Of a stretch of DNA of 26,845 nucleotides, positions 14,808 through 22,186 are shown piece by piece. The first letter of the stretch is position 1; each line of letters starts with the position of its first letter. Source of the stretch: Bordetella parapertussis (GTDB lineage: Bacteria; Pseudomonadota; Gammaproteobacteria; Burkholderiales; Burkholderiaceae_C); the NCBI GenBank assembly GCA_945901125.1, contig CAMDKD010000039.1, forward strand, positions 1 to 26,845. The letters run 5' to 3'. Both the position numbers and the translations under genes were made by a program. Below the pieces are notes generated by a model. The model ran no database searches. It saw only the letters and a program-made list of their open reading frames with translations, and was not told the DNA's origin.

Positions 14808-15452
14808 ATGCCCTGTCTTGACCAGGATGGTGCAACCCTCTACGCTGAATGGCTTATGCGCACTCATGTGCGGACTGCGCAGCCAGCTGCCCTGCGGGTA
14901 GCGCCCGTGTTCATCTTCAAACACGCCTTCAATCACAAAGATTTCTTCACCGCCAAAGTGTCTGTGCGGATTGAAATACGTTTCCGGGGCCCATCGCACC
15001 AACGCGGTATGGCTGGTGCCGGATTCAGACAAGGGCAACACCGACAAGCCTGGAACCAGACCCGGGTGCCACGGTGCTGAGCGGGTATCAATCACGCAGT
15101 GTTCCTTGTCATCCGCTGCCATGTAGCGAAGTTTGACGAAAAGCGTACATCCTTGCTGCGTGAAAGGCGTGTGCACGGAGCCCGGCGGATTTTTCACATA
15201 AGTGCCGGCCGGGTACTGACCGTTTTCATCCTCGAACACTCCATCAAGCACCAGAAATTCCTCGCCCAGGTCATGGCGGTGGCTGCTGAAGCTCGAACCC
15301 GGCGCGTACTGCACGATGCTGGTGGCCCGGGCGACTTCATCGCCGTCGCGTTCAAGCATTTTTCTTTGCACGCCAGGCATGGGAGAGGCGACCCAGGGCA
15401 GGTCAGCGGTATTTAGCGTGACCCTGACTGCGGTGTCTGCGTTGATTTTCAT
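14799..15452 (-). CDS. ChrR-like double-cupin protein
   Basis: A 217-residue protein made of two similar cupin domains of the ChrR C-terminal type (cupin_7). Repeat 1 (about 45-108) has His58, His60, Glu64/65 and His94; repeat 2 (about 150-213) has His163, His165, Glu169/170 and His199. Both halves share the line EEF/I-x-V-x-(D/E)GVFEDE-x-G-x-YP, so this is an internal duplication with both metal sites intact. The N-terminal zinc anti-sigma domain of ChrR is missing and no sigma-factor gene is adjacent. A metalloenzyme role (dioxygenase, isomerase or acetylacetone-cleaving type) is therefore more likely than anti-sigma activity. It is the last gene after the CmcJ-type pair. Confidence 0.85.
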   Translation of the reverse strand: MKINADTAVRVTLNTADLPWVASPMPGVQRKMLERDGDEVARATSIVQYAPGSSFSSHRHDLGEEFLVLDGVFEDENGQYPAGTYVKNPPGSVHTPFTQQGCTLFVKLRYMAADDKEHCVIDTRSAPWHPGLVPGLSVLPLSESGTSHTALVRWAPETYFNPHRHFGGEEIFVIEGVFEDEHGRYPQGSWLRSPHMSAHKPFSVEGCTILVKTGHLM

Positions 15453-15525
15453 GGCCTGCTTTCTGTGACTGTGCCTGTAAGAGCATCAAAACGGTATCTT
15501 ACGTTTAAGCCTTACGGCCTCGCTG

Positions 15526-16365
15526 CTAAAAGATGGCAAGTACGCGCAGTTCTATGCTTTGGCGAGGTATCGGATGGTCACAGGCCTGCGGTTCTTCTAT
15601 CGCGCTGTGCGGCACCGAGGTGTTGACATTGTGAAGCACATCGCTACCGGAAAAATGCCTGAAGACGATGACTTCATCGCGCGTCTGGCGCGGATAGTAA
15701 AACCAGCTGTGCGAGGAATTCCGTGTGATGGCATAGGTTTCACCGGTGCGTTCCGGGTAAATCAGTTTGTTGGGTACCAGATCACTGGTGTTCACTGTGC
15801 GGCAATCAGCCAGCGCCATCGGCGCATCTTCATGCGGCGCGTCGTTGATGCAGCGCCACATGCCGTAAATCACATAACGCTGCAATTCAAGCGGTTCATC
15901 CAGCGGCAAACCTAAAACCTGGCGTATGCGCAGCGGCCCGCTGCGCGGTGTGAAATCCAGGTGCACACGGCCTACCGGTTCACGCACAGTGCTGAACGAG
16001 CCGCCAGTGCCGTCAAGCTGCGGTCTGTGTGCGGCTCTGCGTCTTAGCGTATGGTCAAACACCAGTGCTTGCCGCGCGCCGGTCAATTGCATCAACAAGC
16101 CGGCTGACTCGGCATAGTAGGTGTCGCGAACTTGTGTTTCGTTCCAGAAATCTGTCACCGCGCTTGGCGCTTGTGCCATGGTGAAGCCGTGCGAGTCCAG
16201 CGTAGCTGATGGGCTGAGGCCACGTGCATCTCTGACCGGCATACGGTAGTCTTGCAGTTGGCCGTTGAAACGCGGGCTGCCGTCCGGCGGGTCATAGCTG
16301 TAGGTATGTAGGGGCTGCGCAGTCGGCTCCAGGTAATTCAGCAGCGCTTGCGCAGCGGTATTCAC
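15526..16365 (-). CDS. CmcJ/NvfI-family oxidoreductase, second copy
   Basis: A 279-residue protein related to CmcJ (cephamycin 7-alpha hydroxylation), fungal NvfI and GA4 desaturase-like enzymes. It starts at GTG 16365, eight bases after the first copy's stop, with a ribosome site overlapping that stop. Shared family segments are VFDHTLR (102-108), GRVHLDFTPRSGP (132-144), YPERTGETYAI (203-213) and a C-terminal IELRVLAIF. His135 and Asp137 form an HxD pair and His253 (VPHSAIEEP) is a candidate distal ligand, with Arg274 near the end: the outline of an Fe(II)/2-oxoglutarate site (inference). It is clearly diverged from its neighbour, especially at the N-terminus. Substrate unknown. Confidence 0.8.
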   Translation of the reverse strand: MNTAAQALLNYLEPTAQPLHTYSYDPPDGSPRFNGQLQDYRMPVRDARGLSPSATLDSHGFTMAQAPSAVTDFWNETQVRDTYYAESAGLLMQLTGARQALVFDHTLRRRAAHRPQLDGTGGSFSTVREPVGRVHLDFTPRSGPLRIRQVLGLPLDEPLELQRYVIYGMWRCINDAPHEDAPMALADCRTVNTSDLVPNKLIYPERTGETYAITRNSSHSWFYYPRQTRDEVIVFRHFSGSDVLHNVNTSVPHSAIEEPQACDHPIPRQSIELRVLAIF

Positions 16366-16373
16366 ACCAAGAC

Positions 16374-17189
16374 CTAGAAAAACGCCATGGTTCTGACTTC
16401 TATGCTCTCTCTTTTTTGCGCGTCCGGCGCCGTGTCCGGGTGCTCAAACGCTGAGTGGCCCATGAAGCGGCAGCGTCCGTCAACTTCAGAGTCATAGGTT
16501 TTCAGAATCAAGGCGTGGTTGGGTTCCATGAACGGGAAATACATCCAGCGGTGTTTAGGTGAGTAACGCATCACATAAATTTCGCCAGTGCGTTCGCGGT
16601 ATTTCAAGTCCATGCGCAACATGTCGTCGGGTTCGTGGGTGCTGGCGTCGCACATGGCCAACGGCAATTCCTCAACCCGGCGGTAAAGCGGTTTCCAGAC
16701 GTTGAAAAAAGCCACGCGCCGCTGAAGCAAGTCGTCGGCATCACCGGGCACGATATCGCGCACGCGCTGCGGGCCGCTGATGACGGTGTAGTCGCTGTGC
16801 ACCAGCAGCACGGCCGGGCGCTGCACCTCGGTTTGCGCTTTCAAATCGGCAGGCAGGCGTTTGCGTATGGTGTGGTCAAACACCACGACGCGCTTCGCCC
16901 CTGTATTCAACTTCACAAAATCGATCACTTGTTGATAAAACACCTGTTTGATCAGGTCGTCGTGATCGAAATCTTTGAAGGAGGGATCGAATTCGTGCAA
17001 CTCGAACCCTTGTTTGTCAGCGCTGAACGAATTCAGTTGAGGCCAGCCGTCGTGAATATCCACTTCATGTGAATCGGTCCCGGGCGGATTGAGTTTTACC
17101 TCAGGACCGGGATCGTAGAAGTAGTAATCCGGCGGTATGCCGTTGTCAACAGAGTATTTCAGCGTGGCGCGTACAGTGGTCGAAGACAT
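16374..17189 (-). CDS. CmcJ/NvfI-family oxidoreductase, first copy
   Basis: A 271-residue paralog of the adjacent downstream gene. Matching segments are VVFDHTIRKR (102-111), LVHSDYTVISGPQRVRDI (129-146), YRERTGEIYVMRYSPKHRW (197-215) and ESIEVRTMAFF at the end. The HxD pair is His131/Asp133; the distal candidate is His245 in GHSAFEHP, and Arg266 lies in IEVR. It has a longer, acidic N-terminal region (DFDHDDLI, 73-80) than its partner. It lies 17 bp after the GST gene and 8 bp before the second copy, so the four-gene run is one operon. It may act alone or as a heteromer with its partner; chemistry is inferred as Fe/2-oxoglutarate-type oxidation. Confidence 0.8.
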   Translation of the reverse strand: MSSTTVRATLKYSVDNGIPPDYYFYDPGPEVKLNPPGTDSHEVDIHDGWPQLNSFSADKQGFELHEFDPSFKDFDHDDLIKQVFYQQVIDFVKLNTGAKRVVVFDHTIRKRLPADLKAQTEVQRPAVLLVHSDYTVISGPQRVRDIVPGDADDLLQRRVAFFNVWKPLYRRVEELPLAMCDASTHEPDDMLRMDLKYRERTGEIYVMRYSPKHRWMYFPFMEPNHALILKTYDSEVDGRCRFMGHSAFEHPDTAPDAQKRESIEVRTMAFF

Positions 17190-17206
17190 CGTCGTGGGTT
17201 CCGGTC

Positions 17207-17851
17207 TCAGTTAGGTTTCTGGGTGGTGAAGCCCTGGTAAATCATGGTTTTCTGCCAGCAGGGCAGGCCTTCGATGGCGGTGGTCAGCCAGCGCTTCAAA
17301 TGCCTGTGATTGTCCAGCGGCAGTTGCTGCCATCCGTGTAAGTGCATGGGAGCGGCCAGCGCGATATCGGCAATCGTCACATGGTCGCCTGCCACCCAGG
17401 TATGTTGCGACAAACGCTGATCAAGTATGGACGCGAGTTTGTGGAACTGTGCATCTTGTGCAGCAATCACCGCAGGATCTGCTTCGCCGCCGAGCAAGGG
17501 CTTGACGCAGTTTTCCACCAGGTAGACGTAGCAGCTCGGGAACCAGCTGGAGGATTCCCACAGCAGCCAGCGGTTGATGTCGGCGCGGGTTTTCAAATCC
17601 CTGGGGTAAACCGCGTCGTTACCGGTTTTGTCGGCAGCGTATTGAAGAATCGCATTCGATTCCCACAACACAAAATCGCCGTCGACCATGGTCGGCAAAG
17701 AGGAATTCGGATTGATGGCCAGGTAAGCCGCTTCCTTTTGTTCCGCCTTGAAATAATCGACATGAACCAGTTCGTATTTGGCACCGATCAAATCAAGACC
17801 GGCTAATACTTTTTTACAGTTGACCGTGATTGGGTCTGCATGAATTTTCAT
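17207..17851 (-). CDS. glutathione S-transferase family protein
   Basis: Cytosolic GST of 214 residues. The thioredoxin-like N-terminal domain (1-80) has the cis-proline loop SSLPTMVDGDFVLWESNAIL, which binds the glutathione gamma-glutamyl group through Glu and Ser. The helical C-terminal domain has WVAGDHVTIADI, the N-capping box of the fold. Cys12 near the first turn could be the catalytic residue as in beta-type enzymes, but the class is not certain. AAGGAG precedes the ATG. It is first in the operon with the two CmcJ-type genes and the double cupin, and divergent from a LysR regulator, which suggests conjugation or cleavage of an intermediate in that pathway. Confidence 0.93.
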   Translation of the reverse strand: MKIHADPITVNCKKVLAGLDLIGAKYELVHVDYFKAEQKEAAYLAINPNSSLPTMVDGDFVLWESNAILQYAADKTGNDAVYPRDLKTRADINRWLLWESSSWFPSCYVYLVENCVKPLLGGEADPAVIAAQDAQFHKLASILDQRLSQHTWVAGDHVTIADIALAAPMHLHGWQQLPLDNHRHLKRWLTTAIEGLPCWQKTMIYQGFTTQKPN

Positions 17852-17957
17852 AGTGTCTCCTTGGTTGTTTTAGGGATTAGCGCCGAATCAGTATATGGAT
17901 TGACCCATGTTCTGATAACTGTTGTAATGCGAACAGATTGTCTTCAAATTGGAAACG
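17852..17957. promoter_or_regulatory. divergent promoter region, GST operon and LysR gene
   Basis: The 106-bp spacer should hold both promoters and the LysR site. TGTTC (17908-17912) and GAACA (17931-17935) form a 5-bp inverted repeat with an 18-bp centre. This is weak evidence on its own; the divergent arrangement is the main support. Confidence 0.35.
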
Positions 17958-18911
17958 ATGATCCCCTCCGAACGCCAACAACGGCCTATTTCTACCGACA
18001 TGTTGACCGCTTTTGTGCACGTGGCACAAACGCGAAGCGTGAGCAATGCCGCAACCGCTCTGGGAGTGGGCAAGGGCTTGATCAGCAAACGCATCGCTCA
18101 GTTGGAAGAAAAGCTGGGCATTATTTTGTTCAGCAGGAGCAGCCGCAAAATCGTGCTGACCCCGGCAGGTGAGGCTTATCTGGCTTATGCGCAACGGGCT
18201 TTGAATGAAATCGCAGGGGGGCTGGAGCGGGTGCGGGCACTGAAATCCGAACTCACCGGCAGCTTGCGGTTGACAGCCCCGGTGTCGTGGGGGCAGAGGG
18301 TGCTGGCGCGGCATTTGCCGTCGTTTCTCAAATTGCACCCGGCGGTGGAAATCGAATTGATACTGTCGGACAGAATCATGGACCTGGCCGCCGAGCGCAT
18401 GGACATTGCCTTCAGATGGTCGGCCACGGCAACCGGTGAATTGAAAAACACGCCCATTATTTCAGTGCCATGGTTGTTGACCGCGTCTCCTGAATACCTG
18501 GCTGCGTCCGACATGCCGCAGACGCCGCCTGAGTTGTCCAGACACAGCTGTTTGTATTACCGGCGCGACAGCAGCGACGACAACTGGGTGCTCAGTTGTC
18601 ACCGCGTGCAGCCTGAGCGGGTGCAGGAAAAAATTCCGGTCAGGGTCAGCACCCGTTATGCGGTGGACAATGCAGAGGCCGTGCTCCACGCAGCCGTCGC
18701 CGGGCTGGGAATTGCACTGTTGCCGGATTATTTGTGTGAAACCTCGTTGAGAGAGGGCAGCCTGGTCAGGGTATTGCCCGAATGGACGCCATTGACCAAA
18801 TTCGGCTCGCAAATCGTGGCGCTGATCACGCCCGAGCGCATGAATTTTTCGCGCAATAAAGCCTTGCTGGATTTTTTGCTGGCCGCCATGGACAAAGAAG
18901 CGGCGACATAA
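17958..18911 (+). CDS. LysR-family transcriptional regulator
   Basis: Regulator of 317 residues. The helix-turn-helix lies at about residues 15-60 (LTAFVHVAQTRSVSNAATAL, GVGKGLISKRIAQLEEKLG) and the effector domain from about 95 (GSLRLTAPVSWGQRVLARHLPSFL). The ATG at 17958 is used; a TTG at 17949 would add three residues, and an ATG at 18000 would shorten the N-terminal tail. The style (LRLTAPVSWG, YLAASDMPQTPPEL) is that of the large DmlR/PcaQ-like group of LysR proteins in Burkholderiales. Its divergent position makes the GST/CmcJ/CmcJ/cupin operon its probable target. Confidence 0.9.
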   Translation: MIPSERQQRPISTDMLTAFVHVAQTRSVSNAATALGVGKGLISKRIAQLEEKLGIILFSRSSRKIVLTPAGEAYLAYAQRALNEIAGGLERVRALKSELTGSLRLTAPVSWGQRVLARHLPSFLKLHPAVEIELILSDRIMDLAAERMDIAFRWSATATGELKNTPIISVPWLLTASPEYLAASDMPQTPPELSRHSCLYYRRDSSDDNWVLSCHRVQPERVQEKIPVRVSTRYAVDNAEAVLHAAVAGLGIALLPDYLCETSLREGSLVRVLPEWTPLTKFGSQIVALITPERMNFSRNKALLDFLLAAMDKEAAT

Positions 18912-19005
18912 GCCCGTTGACTATTGCCTAAACTGAAGTTTTCAAAATTAACAAAGATTGACTAAACTCATACTGATTTTTTAACAATGAATCAGAGAAA
19001 TTTGT

Positions 19006-19962
19006 ATGCCTAATCGTCTTCCATCACTCAATGCATTAAGAGTATTCGAGGCGTCTGCGCGCCATATGAGTTTCGCTCGCGCAGCCGAAGAGCTTCACGT
19101 CACGCCTGGTGCAATCAGTCAACTGGTACGGCAACTCGAAGACAATTTAGGACAAAGACTTTTTCTACGACAAAACAATTCACTCACTATTACTTTTGCA
19201 GGCAAGGCGTTGCTGCCGCAAGTCAGAGAGGCCTTTAATGGCCTGATAGAAGCAACCGATCTGATTCGTACAAAAAACTTTGAAAACATTCTAAAAATCA
19301 GTGCACCCCCGACTTTTTCAATCAAGTGGCTAAGGCCAAGATTGACGCATTTTCAAAATCTTCATCCCGATCTAGAAATCAGACTGACGGCTAGCAAGCA
19401 ACTCGCTGACTTCAACAAAGAGGATTTGGACGTGGCTATTAGATACGGCCGAGGAAGTTACGAAGGTCTTATGTCTGAGAAAATCATGACTGAAGATATT
19501 TTTCCAGTATGCAGTCCTGTTTTGTTGCAACGAACCCTGGCACTTCGCAAGACATCAGACCTGAAACACCACACACTGCTACATGCCGAGCACAGTTCTT
19601 ATGACGATACAGCCCCTAATTGGTCAAAGTGGCTTCGAATTGTCTGTCCAGAAACATTGGAAATCATCAATGCAGGCAAAGGAATGTTTTATACACCGGC
19701 ATTATTGGCGATTGATGCTGCTATCGCTGGTGAAGGTATAGCCTTGGCAAAAGGGAAATGGGTGCAGGATGACTTATCTGCGGGGCGATTGGTTCAACCT
19801 TTTGACGACATTTTGCATTCGGAGTTTGACTATTACCTCGTTTATCCGCAAGGTACAACCAGTGCCAGGGTAACTCTTTTCCGTCAATGGCTTTTTGAGA
19901 TGCAGGGACTTTGCGTGGTTTCTGAAATTGCTTCCACTGCCAATTCAAGTGCACATTCATGA
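19006..19962 (+). CDS. LysR-family regulator, GcvA-like
   Basis: Regulator of 318 residues with the GcvA-type start (LPSLNALRVFEASARHMSFA) and helix-turn-helix AAEELHVTPGAISQLVRQLE (about 26-45). The effector domain starts near residue 92. GcvA-like regulators control glycine, betaine or other amino-acid genes and also beta-lactamases. A betaine/choline-type binding protein gene lies 166 bp downstream on the same strand, so it may control that gene (inference). It is visibly more AT-rich in codon use than the LysR gene just upstream, marking a composition change at about 18.9 kb. Confidence 0.92.
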   Translation: MPNRLPSLNALRVFEASARHMSFARAAEELHVTPGAISQLVRQLEDNLGQRLFLRQNNSLTITFAGKALLPQVREAFNGLIEATDLIRTKNFENILKISAPPTFSIKWLRPRLTHFQNLHPDLEIRLTASKQLADFNKEDLDVAIRYGRGSYEGLMSEKIMTEDIFPVCSPVLLQRTLALRKTSDLKHHTLLHAEHSSYDDTAPNWSKWLRIVCPETLEIINAGKGMFYTPALLAIDAAIAGEGIALAKGKWVQDDLSAGRLVQPFDDILHSEFDYYLVYPQGTTSARVTLFRQWLFEMQGLCVVSEIASTANSSAHS

Positions 19963-20128
19963 GTGTTCGCTTAGATTAAATAACCCTAAGGGCTAGATAT
20001 TCTGGTTTGACCAGTGTGCGTCGATCGTACAGAATATTTGAATAATTTCAGATTGATACGTGGTTGTGTACGAATATCAAAATATCTGACAAGCCAATTC
20101 TGATTCAATTAAACAATGGAGCTTATTC
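19963..20128. promoter_or_regulatory. upstream region of the opuAC-like gene
   Basis: This AT-rich spacer has ATATTCTG (19997-20004) and CAGAATAT (20030-20037) as an 8-bp inverted repeat. Nested in it is a short hairpin CTGGT-TTG-ACCAG (20002-20014), which overlaps the left arm. It could hold the terminator of the GcvA-like gene and an operator for the binding-protein gene. No -35/-10 pair was assigned with confidence. Confidence 0.35.
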
Positions 20129-20983
20129 ATGAAATTTTTTCCTTCTCTGGTTTTTTTCTCGATGTTGCTCCCATTAGTGGTAACAGCTGAATCCATCAAG
20201 CTGGGACAGGTGTCCTTGTCCTTTTACGCAGTCACTGGAGGCATAGTCCAGCACGTTCTGGAAAAAGAAGGATACACAGTCGAGGTGATTGAAGGCTCGC
20301 ATGCCGATATTTATCCTAAGGTTGGTTCAGGTGAGGTGGACATACTAGCTGCGTCATGGCTTCCCAACGCGCATGCGGTTTTATACAAAAAAGTGGAAGC
20401 CAGCACATTCAAATTAGCCAAGCTCTATGACGATGCTCGTCTGTACTGGACTGTTCCAGCCTACGTTCCGGCTCAAGAGGTTTCCTCAATTGAAGATCTG
20501 CTGAAACCTGCAGTCAAGTCCCGCATGCCGTCGACTATCGTCTCACTGCCTGAATCAACTGGTTTGACGATCTTGGGTCTTGAGGTGCTCAAGAGTTACG
20601 GTCTTGATGCCGCAGGCTATCAATTGCAAGCCGCTCCCCCGGGTACTTGGATCGGTACATTTAAAACCGCCTATGAAGCAGGGAACTGGGTGGTGTTTCC
20701 ATTGTGGCAACCTCAATGGATAAATTCCGTCTATGAATTGCGTGTGCTGGAAGATCCCAAGCGTATTTTTGGTACAGACAGCGCATATCTGATAGCCAAT
20801 CAGCAACTAAAGTCGAAATTGTCACCTCGTACGCTTGCTTATCTGAGTAATATCCGCTTGTCGATTGCGGCGATCACAGAAATGGATAAATCTATGAATG
20901 TGGAAAAAATATCAGCGCGTCAAGCCGCAGAACGCTGGATCGCCGCTCATCCGGAGCAGGTTGACGGCTGGCGACCAAAGTAA
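20129..20983 (+). CDS. OpuAC-type glycine betaine/choline ABC binding protein
   Basis: Periplasmic substrate-binding protein of 284 residues. A signal peptide (about residues 1-20, hydrophobic FFPSLVFFSMLLPLVV) has likely cleavage at TA-ES. The mature part matches the OpuAC/ProX family: IKLGQVSLSFYAVTGGIVQHVLE, GEVDILAASWLPNAH, PPGTWIG and VVFPLWQPQWIN. Trp77, Trp107, Trp174, Trp193 and Trp197 could supply the aromatic box for a quaternary amine. TGGAG lies seven bases before the ATG. No ABC ATPase or permease gene is adjacent, so it must borrow a transporter from elsewhere or act as a receptor. It lies in the AT-rich block behind a GcvA-like regulator. Confidence 0.9.
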   Translation: MKFFPSLVFFSMLLPLVVTAESIKLGQVSLSFYAVTGGIVQHVLEKEGYTVEVIEGSHADIYPKVGSGEVDILAASWLPNAHAVLYKKVEASTFKLAKLYDDARLYWTVPAYVPAQEVSSIEDLLKPAVKSRMPSTIVSLPESTGLTILGLEVLKSYGLDAAGYQLQAAPPGTWIGTFKTAYEAGNWVVFPLWQPQWINSVYELRVLEDPKRIFGTDSAYLIANQQLKSKLSPRTLAYLSNIRLSIAAITEMDKSMNVEKISARQAAERWIAAHPEQVDGWRPK

Positions 20984-21173
20984 TGCCCTAGCAAAATCTA
21001 TATTTTCTTGAATTTCTTTTATTGAGGGTCGAAAAAAATTTACATAACTCTTACAACATCAATTTTATTTGGATTTAAGACGACTATCTTTCAACATAAA
21101 TCGTAATGATTTCTTAGGCAGATCGGCAACTTATCGAGCTTACGAAGTGGTACTTAAATTCAAATCAAATCTG
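20984..21173. other. AT-rich intergenic stretch, nothing recognised
   Basis: About 190 bp between the binding-protein gene and the aroE-like remnant. It is AT-rich at its left end (poly-A and TTTCTT tracts near 21000-21045). I found no gene, clear terminator hairpin or repeat. With the remnant to its right it forms a non-functional-looking gap of some 430 bp between two convergent units. Confidence 0.5.
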
Positions 21174-21401
21174 TCAACGCAAGCTGTAGCCTCGGTAACT
21201 ATTGCCCAGCGCGATTTGCAATATCTGCCCGTACAGTACGTGCTGACCATGGTGAACCACGCAGCCGCACTGACTGGCTGCTGCGAGAAGCGGCATATCG
21301 TCATTTCGCACCACTGCCTCGCAAATGACAGTGCGGGGACCAAGGCGATCAGTCGCCAACCGACTGTAGGGTTCTTCACGCGCAACCGGCATAGGGGACA
21401 T
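21174..21401 (-). pseudogene. C-terminal remnant of a shikimate dehydrogenase-like gene
   Basis: The minus-strand frame (75 codons) reads like the end of an AroE-family protein. MSPMPV resembles the conserved GMSP turn. TVICEAVVRNDDMPLLAAA matches the pattern of V-x-E/D-V-V-x(3)-TPLLAAA. GCVVHHGQHVLYGQILQIA matches the substrate and NADP helix G-x(n)-G-x-x-ML-x-Q. The N-terminal catalytic domain (about 180 residues) and the nucleotide-binding loop are absent. The stop codon of the SDR gene lies in the same frame four codons upstream, so the fragment abuts that gene directly. This points to a deletion that removed most of an aroE-like gene from the operon's end. Recognition is by eye only. Confidence 0.5.
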
Positions 21402-21410
21402 TACTTCGGT

Positions 21411-22151
21411 TTACCCTGCGATATAGAGACCACCATTCACGTGCAACACTTCGCCAGTGACGAAACTAGCGGCGCTGCTGCACAAAAATCCGATTGCACT
21501 TGCAATCTCACGGGGATGTCCAAGTCGCTGCAAGGGTGTTTGCTCAATGGAGTCCGCGCCGCGTTTGGCAATGAGCTCAATCGTCATCGGTGTTTCGATC
21601 ACACCCGGCGAGACTGCATTGACGCGGGTACGCGGTCCCAGTTCCCGCGCCATGCTGCGTGTCAAACTCAGAATCGCCCCTTTCGATGCCGAATAGTGCG
21701 CGTTGTACATGGCACCTCGATGTGCCGCCACCGAGGTCAGGTTGACGATTGCACTGTGCTCGCGTAGCGCGGGAATTGCCCGCCGACTCAGGTAAAAGAC
21801 ACCATCGAGATTAATACCCAGCGTTTGACGCCATTGCTCATCCGTCATCTCCTGAATCGGCTGTGCCTTGTAGATTCCGGCCGAAGGAACCAAAAAATCG
21901 ATACCTCCAAATATGTCTTGAGCCAACGCTACTGCGTGCGCGGAATCTTCCGGATTGGCCGAGTCCATTCGTAACGTGACAATACGTTTGCTACTTGAAT
22001 CGAGCGACTCCGCAAACAAGTTCAAATTTTCTTCGTCGAGGTCGGTCATGACCAGATTTGCACCGTGCGCATAAAACAATGCGGCAACCTCGCGCCCGAT
22101 GCCGCCGTTCGCCCCGGTCAGCAAGAGCGTTCTATTTTCAAAGTCGTACAT
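21411..22151 (-). CDS. short-chain dehydrogenase/reductase, FabG-like
   Basis: Classical SDR of 246 residues. Cofactor motif TGANGGIG at 12-19; Asp37 in MTDLD suggests NAD(H) preference; catalytic Ser140, Tyr153 and Lys157 (YSASK); C-terminal GEVLHVNGGLYIAG is typical of FabG-like and sugar or diol dehydrogenases. Its PSAG at 89-92 stands where NNAG or NSAG is usual, a change at the conserved Asn. It follows the E3 gene after 35 bp in the same direction, so it is part of the 2-oxoacid dehydrogenase operon. It might make the 2-oxo substrate from a hydroxy precursor (inference). Confidence 0.9.
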   Translation of the reverse strand: MYDFENRTLLLTGANGGIGREVAALFYAHGANLVMTDLDEENLNLFAESLDSSSKRIVTLRMDSANPEDSAHAVALAQDIFGGIDFLVPSAGIYKAQPIQEMTDEQWRQTLGINLDGVFYLSRRAIPALREHSAIVNLTSVAAHRGAMYNAHYSASKGAILSLTRSMARELGPRTRVNAVSPGVIETPMTIELIAKRGADSIEQTPLQRLGHPREIASAIGFLCSSAASFVTGEVLHVNGGLYIAG

Positions 22152-22186
22152 GGTTGTTCCGTTAGTTTTGAAATGTTGTTAGTGCT

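Noticed and set aside
14799..15452. ChrR anti-sigma factor
   Set aside because: The N-terminal zinc anti-sigma domain is absent and no ECF sigma gene is adjacent; the protein is two cupin repeats only.
21069..21767. A 232-codon plus-strand open frame
   Set aside because: Most of it lies opposite the clear SDR gene (21411-22151) and the aroE-like remnant; its translation is Cys/His/Arg-rich with no recognisable domain, as expected of an antisense shadow.
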